From assembly GCF_004349145.1 (NCBI RefSeq), contig NZ_SMFO01000001.1, positions 434,001-498,000 of the forward strand: 64,000 bases of DNA, written 5' to 3'. Origin of the DNA: Flavobacterium hiemivividum. GTDB taxonomy: Bacteria > Bacteroidota > Bacteroidia > Flavobacteriales > Flavobacteriaceae. Both the position numbers and the translations under genes were made by a program. How positions within the stretch are numbered: position 1 is the stretch's first letter; each line of letters opens with the position of its first letter. Positions 38,712-46,166 of this stretch are shown here, piece by piece. A model generated the notes under the pieces. It saw only the letters and a program-made list of their open reading frames with translations, had not been told where the DNA came from and ran no database searches.

Positions 38712-38737
38712 GAAAAAATCCCATCAGGACGGGATTT
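38712..38737 (-). promoter_or_regulatory. Terminator-like hairpin at the 5' end of greA mRNA
   Basis: On the minus strand AAATCCC pairs with GGGATTT around an eight-base loop and runs into TTTTTTC. It lies between the -7 box and the greA ATG, almost at the transcript start. It may attenuate or stabilise the greA message. Confidence 0.5.
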
Positions 38738-38744
38738 CTTTTCT

Positions 38745-38752
38745 CAAAGATA
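38745..38752 (-). promoter_or_regulatory. -7 box of greA
   Basis: TATCTTTG on the minus strand matches TAnnTTTG; transcription would start near 38741, giving a leader of about 50 bases. Confidence 0.5.
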
Positions 38753-38813
38753 CTTTTATTTTTTTTAGTCTATAATTAAATGTTAATCATATTTAATTCA
38801 AAGTTAAATAAAT

Positions 38814-38821
38814 TAAATTTG
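38814..38821 (+). promoter_or_regulatory. -7 box of the Rieske-like lipoprotein gene
   Basis: TAAATTTG matches the consensus, about 30 bases before the ATG at 38853. No clear -33 box. Confidence 0.45.
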
Positions 38822-38852
38822 TTTCGCTAATACTTTCAATTTATTTTAAATA

Positions 38853-39272
38853 ATGAAAAAAATCCTACTTCTATCCTTTATTTCCATCCTTTTTTTAGGC
38901 TGTAGCGACAGTAATTTTAACAACAAAAATCCTTATCTACCTAACTATTCTTTCACTATAGACATCAACATGAACTTACCGGCTTATTCTGATCTTAAGT
39001 TTGTGAGCAATGCTGTTTATATTCCTGGAGAAGGAGCAAGAGGCATTATTGTTTTCAACAGCGGTAATGGCTATAATGCATTCGACGCAGCGTGCCCTAA
39101 TCAAGTATTAAGCAGCTGTTCTACTATGACTATAAAAGGAATTAATGCGGTTTGCCCTTGCGATAATGAAGAGTACAGCCTGTTTACAGGCTTAAGTCAA
39201 GGCGGATCACAATATCCCATGAAACAATATCGCGTGGAAGTAAATGGAACTAATTTGCGTGTTTATAATTAA
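38853..39272 (+). CDS. Rieske-like lipoprotein lacking the iron-binding histidines
   Basis: Lipoprotein of 139 residues: signal MKKILLLSFISILFLGC with lipobox cysteine 17. The C-terminal half has the Rieske domain layout, but the C-x-H-x17-C-x-x-H pattern reads C-P-N, 17 residues, C-P-C-D. Both cysteine ligands are kept and both histidines are replaced, by Asn and Asp. A normal 2Fe-2S Rieske centre is therefore unlikely; two extra cysteines could form disulfides. The role is unknown. Convergent with the next gene, with stops three bases apart. Confidence 0.82.
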   Translation: MKKILLLSFISILFLGCSDSNFNNKNPYLPNYSFTIDINMNLPAYSDLKFVSNAVYIPGEGARGIIVFNSGNGYNAFDAACPNQVLSSCSTMTIKGINAVCPCDNEEYSLFTGLSQGGSQYPMKQYRVEVNGTNLRVYN

Positions 39273-39275
39273 TGA

Positions 39276-41942
39276 CTATAACTTATAACTGATTGAAAAC
39301 ATAAATACTCTAGGTAGTATAAATGTTTTTCTCTCGCTTATTAAGTAATCTGAAAAAGAATAATCGTTTTTGACGTTATTGTCGAATAGATTATTAATCG
39401 AAAGTTCAAAACCGAACGGGCTGTTTTTCTTTTGATAGCGCAATGAAGTATTAGCTATATCATAGAAATTACTTTGATTGTTGTTATTCGTGTTTTTCAA
39501 ATTTTCATATTCAAACTTATAGGTCCAAAATTTAAAAAAAGTGATATCGCCAGCAGCAGTTAAGGCATCCGTCTGAAAATTTGATTTTGTAATACCCGAA
39601 AACTGATTGTAGCCTTTGTTATAACCAACACTAAAATCCGGCCATTTCCTGTAGGCCGTTTTAAACAAAATTCCAACATTTTGACTCGTCCTGTCATTAG
39701 TTGTCGTTACAGAATTCAACGTTTGAGAATAATTAAACCAACTCAAACGTGAATTTAGCCTGAGACTAAAACGGTATATTCTTTTTGTAAAAGATCCGTT
39801 AGCGCTATAAGTTGTTTCCGGATTATCTGTTAATACAGGAGTACTAAATTGGTTTATTCCGTCAAGTTGAATCTCATTTCTAATGGTATTTACTTTTTTA
39901 TTGTATCGGAGCATCCCATTCCAATTCACTCCGCGATACATATTCATCTTTGAATATATCAAACTCGCAGAATGGTATTTTTCGTTTTGCAAAAGCGCAT
40001 TTCCTTTATAAACCAAATTATAATTTTGTAAGCTGAATTGATTTGCTAATTGACTCACTTCAGGGAAACCATTTTCTAGTTTATACATTAACCTTAAAGT
40101 CTCTGATTTATTGAATTCGTAATCAATATCCCATTGCGGTTGAAATAATGTTTTAGACAATGTGTTCTCAATGGCGCTTTGAGTAGTCAATAAACGATAC
40201 CAATGCAAATACAATCCAGGTTTACTCGTCAATTTACCAACCCTGAACTTGTATTCTATACCTACATACGCATCATTTAACTGGTATTTCACATTATTAC
40301 CAAATCCAGCTGAAGTAAAATCATTAATAGACCCATCAGTTATGAGCTGCTTGCTAGCAGTTTCTAAATGTGAAGTACTAAAATTATTTCCAACATTAGT
40401 ATAGAGATGATTAAAATCATTAATAATCCAATAATGCTTAAACAGGGCATCCACACTATTCGTTTTTACTTTCTTGACCTGAGTTACAGTATAAGTCAAA
40501 TCGTCTTCTAGAGGAATTAATCCCGATAAAAATGGCTGATCTGCAAACCAATTATTTTGAGGCTTATTGTTGTCGTAGGCCTGATTGACTACAAGCGTAG
40601 TGGTATGATGCGGGTTGTAACTTTTATGCCACTCTACATATTGCTTGACCGAAGTATTATCTGCTTTAGAGATTGTTTCAAAAAGACTGGAATTGATGTT
40701 TGTAATGGAGTTGATGGTGCTTATCAAATCGTTCGTGCTCGATTGATATTGCGCATTGTAATACCATTTTTCTTTTTTAGTAGGCGAATAATCTAATTTT
40801 ATATTTCCTATTCCTAAAACGGATTGATTGCTTGCTTCTTGTAATTTATTTTCGAAAGCGATACTGCTGTTATTCAAATATTCGTTGGCACTTTCCGTTC
40901 TTGATGCGGTAATCACTTTAGAAAAAATACCAAAACCTGAAATGGCTAACTTTGGTGAGGCATCATAACTGAAATTTACGGCTCCAAACTGAGATCTGTT
41001 CTCAACCACATCCGCATTGTCATTGGCGAACGAATACAAATTAGTCAACGATTTCCTACCAGAAAGAAAAGAACTCATTCCGCCTCCAAAACGCATTAAA
41101 TCACTATAAGTAAACATTCGCTTCCCTATATTATTCATATCAGCTATAACACTCAAATTTGTCTTTGGCGCATAATAAAACAAGGCGGCATGTCCCAAGT
41201 AGAAACCGTTATCCGCATTACCCACCTCAGCACCAGCCTCAACATCTCCAAAAACGAATTTTTTCTTATCTACTTTTAGCTTAACGTTCATTGCCAGATC
41301 ATCACTATCCGAGACCTGTTTCATAAAACCTACTTCGTTAAAATTGTCGATTACTTCAATCTTATCGAGTGCGTCAGCGGGAATATTCTCGACTGCCAGT
41401 TTAGAACCTCCACCAAAAAATGACTTTCCTTCGACCAGCATCCTAGTCACTTTCTTTCCTTGTACCGTTACGCCACCGTTTTTATCTACCTCAACGCCTG
41501 GAAGTTTTTCCAGAATTTCTTTCATCTTGCGTTCGTTCCCATTAGCAAAGCTTTTCACATCAAAAATTAAAGTATCTTTCTTTATTAAAATAGGTTTAAA
41601 CTCGTGCTTGATCACGATCTCCTTGAGTTGTTCGCCTGAAGGTTTCAACTTGAAATCATGAGTTAAAACGCTAGCATTTGGCTCTAGGATAAATACTTCT
41701 TCAATAAAGCTGATATAGGAAACGGTGATTTCGTACTTTACCTCTTTTTCTAATTCTAAGCGGTAACGACCTTTGTTATCGGCAATGGCAAACTTCAAAC
41801 TTGCTTTTTCTTGCAAAGGTTTGGCAATCACATTGGCTGATTCGAGAGGTTTATTGGTATCGTCAGAAACTACACCGGTTATGGTGTGAACTTGGGAGTA
41901 AGAAAGAGTTGTTAACAGAAAAACTAGCAAGGTTTTGAACAT
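39276..41942 (-). CDS. Outer-membrane beta-barrel protein (TonB-receptor-like, CarboxypepD_reg domain)
   Basis: Protein of 888 residues from the ATG at 41942 (MFKTLLVFLLTTLSYSQ is a good signal peptide; a start at 41981 adds 13 unlikely residues). A carboxypeptidase-regulatory-like beta-sandwich (about 20-105) is followed by a plug-like region with EKLPGVEVDKNGGVTVQGKKV and a long beta-barrel rich in aromatic and Asn residues, ending S-Y-K-L. It lies 46 bases after a GLPGLI gene, a pairing frequent in Flavobacteriia. Probably a transporter or surface protein; substrate unknown. Confidence 0.88.
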   Translation of the reverse strand: MFKTLLVFLLTTLSYSQVHTITGVVSDDTNKPLESANVIAKPLQEKASLKFAIADNKGRYRLELEKEVKYEITVSYISFIEEVFILEPNASVLTHDFKLKPSGEQLKEIVIKHEFKPILIKKDTLIFDVKSFANGNERKMKEILEKLPGVEVDKNGGVTVQGKKVTRMLVEGKSFFGGGSKLAVENIPADALDKIEVIDNFNEVGFMKQVSDSDDLAMNVKLKVDKKKFVFGDVEAGAEVGNADNGFYLGHAALFYYAPKTNLSVIADMNNIGKRMFTYSDLMRFGGGMSSFLSGRKSLTNLYSFANDNADVVENRSQFGAVNFSYDASPKLAISGFGIFSKVITASRTESANEYLNNSSIAFENKLQEASNQSVLGIGNIKLDYSPTKKEKWYYNAQYQSSTNDLISTINSITNINSSLFETISKADNTSVKQYVEWHKSYNPHHTTTLVVNQAYDNNKPQNNWFADQPFLSGLIPLEDDLTYTVTQVKKVKTNSVDALFKHYWIINDFNHLYTNVGNNFSTSHLETASKQLITDGSINDFTSAGFGNNVKYQLNDAYVGIEYKFRVGKLTSKPGLYLHWYRLLTTQSAIENTLSKTLFQPQWDIDYEFNKSETLRLMYKLENGFPEVSQLANQFSLQNYNLVYKGNALLQNEKYHSASLIYSKMNMYRGVNWNGMLRYNKKVNTIRNEIQLDGINQFSTPVLTDNPETTYSANGSFTKRIYRFSLRLNSRLSWFNYSQTLNSVTTTNDRTSQNVGILFKTAYRKWPDFSVGYNKGYNQFSGITKSNFQTDALTAAGDITFFKFWTYKFEYENLKNTNNNNQSNFYDIANTSLRYQKKNSPFGFELSINNLFDNNVKNDYSFSDYLISERKTFILPRVFMFSISYKL

Positions 41943-41988
41943 ACATGAAAGATAATTTGGAGTTTGTAAATAACTTAACAATACATTT

Positions 41989-42717
41989 TTATTGTTTGTC
42001 TTTCTCCTTTTCTCTTTTTTTAGCTAGGTATATACCTCCCGCGCTGGATTCTAGTTTTTTATCATAATCTTCTTTTGCTACTGTTTTTCCTTTAGGAAAT
42101 TTTAAATCAATTATTTCATCCATCAATTCTATTTTAGAAGCTAAATATGTCTTATCATATTCTGTAACTTCCAAAATTAGTCCTGGCAATCCGCAGAAAT
42201 ATTTAGGACCTATACTGTAGGGCAAATTTGGTGCAAACCAAGCTACTATTTTATTAATTTTATTTTCGCCATACCTATTTACAAATGGCTTATTAAAAAT
42301 AGCTTTGTAACATAAATAAGCTCCTATGGTTTTTGATTCTGGAGTAACTTCCCAATTTGAATCGGTTATTTTACTCTCTATAAGAGTGCCATCATTTTGT
42401 GCCGTAATTTGAGTTTTAGCTTCTAAATCAGAATATACATCTGGCGATGTAAACGCTAATTGGGTTATATTTATTAATTTAGTATCAGCCCCAATGCTTA
42501 ACTGGTCAATGAGTTTAAAACTAGCTCTTTTTTTACTAAAAATTAACTCGAATTTTTGATTATTGGCCAATGCAATAGTCTCTTCCAATAGTTTTTGTGC
42601 AGCTTCCTTCGTGTTTTCTTTAATTAAAAATGAAGTTTGAAAATCATATTGGACTATAATGCTCTGTTGTGAGTAAACTAAACTCGTGAAAAGTAAACTA
42701 AAGAAAAAATATTTCAT
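41989..42717 (-). CDS. GLPGLI family protein
   Basis: Secreted protein of 242 residues. The signal peptide (about 1-16, ending VYSQ) is followed by a domain with the family signature C-G-L-P-G-L-I-L-E near residue 180, and the C-terminus is highly charged. The function is unknown. GLPGLI proteins are restricted to Bacteroidota and usually sit next to a large outer-membrane barrel, as here, so it may assist or ride on that protein. Confidence 0.9.
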   Translation of the reverse strand: MKYFFFSLLFTSLVYSQQSIIVQYDFQTSFLIKENTKEAAQKLLEETIALANNQKFELIFSKKRASFKLIDQLSIGADTKLINITQLAFTSPDVYSDLEAKTQITAQNDGTLIESKITDSNWEVTPESKTIGAYLCYKAIFNKPFVNRYGENKINKIVAWFAPNLPYSIGPKYFCGLPGLILEVTEYDKTYLASKIELMDEIIDLKFPKGKTVAKEDYDKKLESSAGGIYLAKKREKEKDKQ

Positions 42718-42777
42718 AGTTATATTAAATTTAGAGCTTCAAGTAATTAAACTTGAAGCTCGTTTTATCTCTAAAAA

Positions 42778-43020
42778 CTAATTAAGACAATTATACATTA
42801 AAGAACTAAGTAATAATGTATCTTCACCTCCCCCTCTATTTTCCATTACTTGTTCATAATAGGCAATAGCAGCGGCTTGACATGAGTTTTCTTCTTGCTG
42901 AATAATCACAACTTTAATCTCATTTTTGAGAGTTGTCAACTCTTTCACTTCAACAGTATTTGCCATTGCAACTCTACTAAACGCCACAACTGCCATAGCG
43001 GTAAATAATAATTTTTTCAT
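42778..43020 (-). CDS. Small secreted protein of unknown function
   Basis: Protein of 80 residues. MKKLLFTAMAVVAFSRVAMA is a clear signal peptide; the mature part has two cysteines (about 47 and 78), an acidic and amphipathic middle and N-R-G-G-G-E near 62. I do not recognise a family. It lies 60 bases upstream of the GLPGLI gene on the same strand and may be co-transcribed with it. An 18-base A/T homopolymer lies about 55 bases upstream. Confidence 0.65.
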   Translation of the reverse strand: MKKLLFTAMAVVAFSRVAMANTVEVKELTTLKNEIKVVIIQQEENSCQAAAIAYYEQVMENRGGGEDTLLLSSLMYNCLN

Positions 43021-43073
43021 AATTAAATTGGTTTAAATTTATAAATATTTTCTGGTTAACCAAGGTAAATATC

Positions 43074-43091
43074 AAAAAAAAAAAAAAAAAA
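43074..43091. repeat. 18-base poly-A tract
   Basis: Uninterrupted run of A on the plus strand (T on the minus strand) in the presumed promoter region of the small secreted protein gene. Such tracts can slip during replication. Confidence 0.7.
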
Positions 43092-43171
43092 CATTATTAA
43101 CGAAATAACTTATAGATTTAACATATATTTAACAAGTAAAAGCGCGGATTACCTACTAACTGTCTATTAAA

Positions 43172-43203
43172 AAAGGCCTGAAAGCAAATGCTTTCAGGCC
43201 TTT
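43172..43203. terminator. Terminator after the TPP-regulated receptor gene
   Basis: AAAGGCCTGAAAGC and GCTTTCAGGCCTTT pair perfectly around a four-base loop, with a T-tract on the minus strand, 22 bases past the receptor stop. Confidence 0.9.
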
Positions 43204-43224
43204 AAAATTCTACATCATCGAAAA

Positions 43225-45474
43225 TTAAAACTTCAATGTCATTCCCGCTAGAAAATTAATTCCCGCTTGTGGGTAGTAACCCGCTCCTTCAATCGTTGTA
43301 ATTGCTGGCGGATTAGAGTAATCATCATAGGTATAGAAATAGCCGTTGGAAATGTACTTGTAATCAAAAATATTATTCACTAATACAGAAAACATTATTG
43401 CTTTGAATACTGACTTAGGTTTAATTTCATAAGTCGCATTCAAATCATTCACAAAATACGATTCCAATTTTGAACCTTCAGAATCTATATTCCCCATATA
43501 TTGCTCGCCGACAAACTTAGACAAAAACGATACTTGAAAATTATTCACCGGTATAAAAGTAATGGCGTTACCTACAATAACATCTGGAGAATAAGCAATA
43601 TTGGTATTCCCTAAAGCAGTCAATACTCCATCTCTAGTAAAGAAAAAATCTTTGTTTTTATTCGTGCTTAGGGTCGCATTTGGTCTAATAAATAAATTAT
43701 CCAATACTGCAATCGTAGCATCTACCTCAAGACCTAGGCGGTAACTGTCGCCGCTATTTTCACGAACCGGCGCGCCTACATCGTCAATCGCTCCAGTAAG
43801 AATCAACTGGTCTTTATATGCCATGTAATACACATTAGCGTTAAATTTTACTTTTTTAGTAGCATGACGCAATCCAAGTTCAAAATCATTTAGTTTCTCT
43901 GGCCTCGGACTTCCGTTTTCATAATCAGTTCTATTAGGCTCACGATTAGCTTGAGCATAAGAAAAGTACAAGGTGTTATTCGTGTTTAATTCGAAATTCA
44001 ATCCCGCTTTTGGATTAAAAAAATTAAAATTGTCGTTAACTACGCCTGCTTCGGCGCTGTTGGCTTTATAATGTACATTTCGAAGCTGTAAGTCTCCAAA
44101 CAAACTAACTCTTTCTGTAATTTGGAAATTGGCTTTCGCAAAAATATTCCCATCCGTCTTTGAAGCAGAATCATCATAATAACGATCATCTAATTCACTT
44201 TGAGAAGCATAACGTGCCCAAATAATTTTCCCAAAATGATAACCTTCATATTTATTGTAACCTCCTCCAAAAATTACATCCAGCTTTTCACTTTTATAAT
44301 TAGCAGAAAAAGTAGTTCCATAAAAATCATTGTCTAACCATTTTTGTCTAATCAAATCTGTTCTGTTAATAGTAGCTCCATTAATGACAATTGGAGTTAA
44401 TCCATAATTCGAAAATTTTTGATTTTCCTTGTAACTTTCATAAAAACCCTTTCCTTTAGTATAATGAAAAGCCAGATTCGTGCTCCAATTCTTTGATACT
44501 TTTTCACTCCAATGCAACTGATAGTGGTCCTGCTGGTAATTATCGGTTTCATTTTCATAAAAACGAGCGTTCCCAAACTCATCCGTGTACATTCCAGAAG
44601 TATTGAATGTTCGGTCATTTTCTAGCTTATCAAGATCTTCTAATCCATTCCAAGACTGATACGTTTTCTCAGTACCTCCAAAAGCTAGTGCTTTTATCAA
44701 GGTAGTTTCTCCCACATAAGTTCCTTGTAAGAAATAAGATTTCAAATCAGAAAAAGCTCTGTCAATATATCCATCAGACTTTAAGGTAGATACTCGTCCT
44801 GCCAACTCAAAATGATCATTCATCAATCCCGTACTAAATTTAACGGTATGTTTTCTGGTGTTGAAACTTCCAAAAGAATTAGAAATTTCTCCCGAACTTT
44901 CTTTCGAATAAGAATCAGTTAGCATATTTAAACTAGCGCCAAAGGCTCCTGCTCCATTTGTCGATGTCCCTACACCGCGCTGCAGCTGCAAACTTTCGAT
45001 TGAAGAAGCAAAGTCAGGCATGTTTACCCAAAAAGTTCCATGACTTTCTGAATCATTGTAAGGAATCCCGTTGATAGTTACATTTACACGAGTAGCATCG
45101 CTACCACGAACCCGAATTCCAGTATATCCTATTCCGTTTCCAGCATCAGAAGTAGTGACAACTGAGGGCAAATAATTCATTAAAATAGGAATATCTTGTC
45201 CCAGGTTGCGCGATTTAATATCTTTCTTGTCCAAGTTGCTAAAACTAACAGGCGTTTTTGTAGTAACACGAACTGCCGAAACCAAAACCTCATCGAGCTG
45301 ATTGACTTGTGTGGTGTCTTTTACTTGTGCGAAAGAGAGAAAAGAGAAGAGAATAAAGATTGAAGAGAAAAGATTCTGGAATTTAGATTTCAAATTCGAA
45401 TCATTAGCTAGTGCGAAGCTTTTTGATTTTTGAATTATTGAATTTGAATTTTGAATTTTTAATATAGTTTTCAT
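43225..45474 (-). CDS. TonB-dependent receptor, probably for a thiamine compound
   Basis: Outer-membrane receptor of 749 residues. The plug domain (about 55-165) contains LDEVLVSAVR, the conserved G-Y-T-G-I-R-V-R-G-S-D, and VNVTINGIPYND; the barrel follows and ends in F-L-A-G-M-T-L-K-F with a terminal Phe. The N-terminus is odd: about 33 polar residues precede the hydrophobic signal core (SSIFILFSFLSFAQ) and are encoded by an AT-rich repeat. A TPP riboswitch lies directly upstream, so expression should fall when thiamine pyrophosphate is plentiful. Uptake of thiamine or a precursor is inferred. Confidence 0.9.
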   Translation of the reverse strand: MKTILKIQNSNSIIQKSKSFALANDSNLKSKFQNLFSSIFILFSFLSFAQVKDTTQVNQLDEVLVSAVRVTTKTPVSFSNLDKKDIKSRNLGQDIPILMNYLPSVVTTSDAGNGIGYTGIRVRGSDATRVNVTINGIPYNDSESHGTFWVNMPDFASSIESLQLQRGVGTSTNGAGAFGASLNMLTDSYSKESSGEISNSFGSFNTRKHTVKFSTGLMNDHFELAGRVSTLKSDGYIDRAFSDLKSYFLQGTYVGETTLIKALAFGGTEKTYQSWNGLEDLDKLENDRTFNTSGMYTDEFGNARFYENETDNYQQDHYQLHWSEKVSKNWSTNLAFHYTKGKGFYESYKENQKFSNYGLTPIVINGATINRTDLIRQKWLDNDFYGTTFSANYKSEKLDVIFGGGYNKYEGYHFGKIIWARYASQSELDDRYYDDSASKTDGNIFAKANFQITERVSLFGDLQLRNVHYKANSAEAGVVNDNFNFFNPKAGLNFELNTNNTLYFSYAQANREPNRTDYENGSPRPEKLNDFELGLRHATKKVKFNANVYYMAYKDQLILTGAIDDVGAPVRENSGDSYRLGLEVDATIAVLDNLFIRPNATLSTNKNKDFFFTRDGVLTALGNTNIAYSPDVIVGNAITFIPVNNFQVSFLSKFVGEQYMGNIDSEGSKLESYFVNDLNATYEIKPKSVFKAIMFSVLVNNIFDYKYISNGYFYTYDDYSNPPAITTIEGAGYYPQAGINFLAGMTLKF
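45382..45470 (-). repeat. AT-rich repeat inside the receptor N-terminus
   Basis: Tandem AATTCAAA-like units and a partly inverted arm, similar in style to the intergenic palindrome before tsf. Here it is in frame and encodes residues of about 3-33 of the receptor precursor. Confidence 0.4.
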
Positions 45475-45584
45475 CCGTAAATAAGATTACGAATAAAAGG
45501 GGGAATTATTCTTTTTGTTTAATTAATAAATTGATTGTTTCCTACGACAAAATAATAGCGTGCACTCTACAATTGTGTCGTTTT

Positions 45585-45670
45585 TTCCCTTAGCAACATT
45601 ACTTGCTCAGGTTCGTTGGGTATGATCTCAGCCTTGTTCTGAAATAAATTCAGATTAAAGCACCCCTTTG
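45585..45670 (-). promoter_or_regulatory. TPP riboswitch (THI element)
   Basis: The minus strand contains all conserved THI blocks in order: GGGGTGC at the start, GCTGAGATCATACCC, GAACCTGA, and GTAATGTTGCTAAGGGA at the end. GGGGT..ACCC-type pairings close the pyrimidine-sensor arm. It follows a promoter box by about ten bases and precedes the TonB-dependent receptor gene by about 110 bases. The downstream region has an ACGACA/TGTCGT hairpin but no clear terminator, so control may be at translation. Confidence 0.93.
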
Positions 45671-45678
45671 AGACGGTG

Positions 45679-45686
45679 CAAATTTA
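45679..45686 (-). promoter_or_regulatory. -7 box of the TPP riboswitch-receptor transcript
   Basis: TAAATTTG on the minus strand matches the consensus. A TTG lies 24 bases upstream, slightly beyond the usual spacing. Confidence 0.55.
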
Positions 45687-45723
45687 GAAAAGAATTTTGA
45701 AATTTCCACCCAAAAAAATAAAA

Positions 45724-46128
45724 TTAATCGAGTTTAGGTTTTTGTCTGTTCTGCTTGATTTGAGAGATGTTCTTTTTATTCTTAATCCGTTTTCGAATAG
45801 CCGATTTGGGAATCTTAGTCGCTTTTCTAATTTTCGGAACTTCCAATCCCTTCTTGATCACATCCAAAAAGCGTTTGATCACAATATCTTTATTTCTAAT
45901 TTGGCTACGATCTTCGTCACAGTTTAAGATTAAAACTAAATCCGACGTTAATCTTGAAGCTAAATTTGTTTCTAGCAACAACTTCTCCTCTTCAGATAAA
46001 GCTTGAGATTTTAGCAGGTCAAAACTCAAAACGACTTTTGACGAAACCTTATTTACATTTTGCCCGCCAGCACCACTACTTCTAACGGCCTTAAACTGCA
46101 ACTCTGCTATAATTTTATGTATTTCCAT
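45724..46128 (-). CDS. arfB: Alternative ribosome-rescue peptidyl-tRNA hydrolase ArfB
   Basis: Release-factor-like protein of 134 residues that frees stalled ribosomes. The catalytic G-G-Q lies in SSGAGGQNVNKVSSKV near residue 20. The C-terminal tail is strongly basic (K, R and Q), as needed to enter the empty mRNA channel. It lies 38 bases after the NadR-DUF4301 gene and upstream of the riboswitch promoter. Confidence 0.93.
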   Translation of the reverse strand: MEIHKIIAELQFKAVRSSGAGGQNVNKVSSKVVLSFDLLKSQALSEEEKLLLETNLASRLTSDLVLILNCDEDRSQIRNKDIVIKRFLDVIKKGLEVPKIRKATKIPKSAIRKRIKNKKNISQIKQNRQKPKLD

Positions 46129-46166
46129 TTCGTCTGTCTCAAACTTTTGAGATTATTTTATACCCG

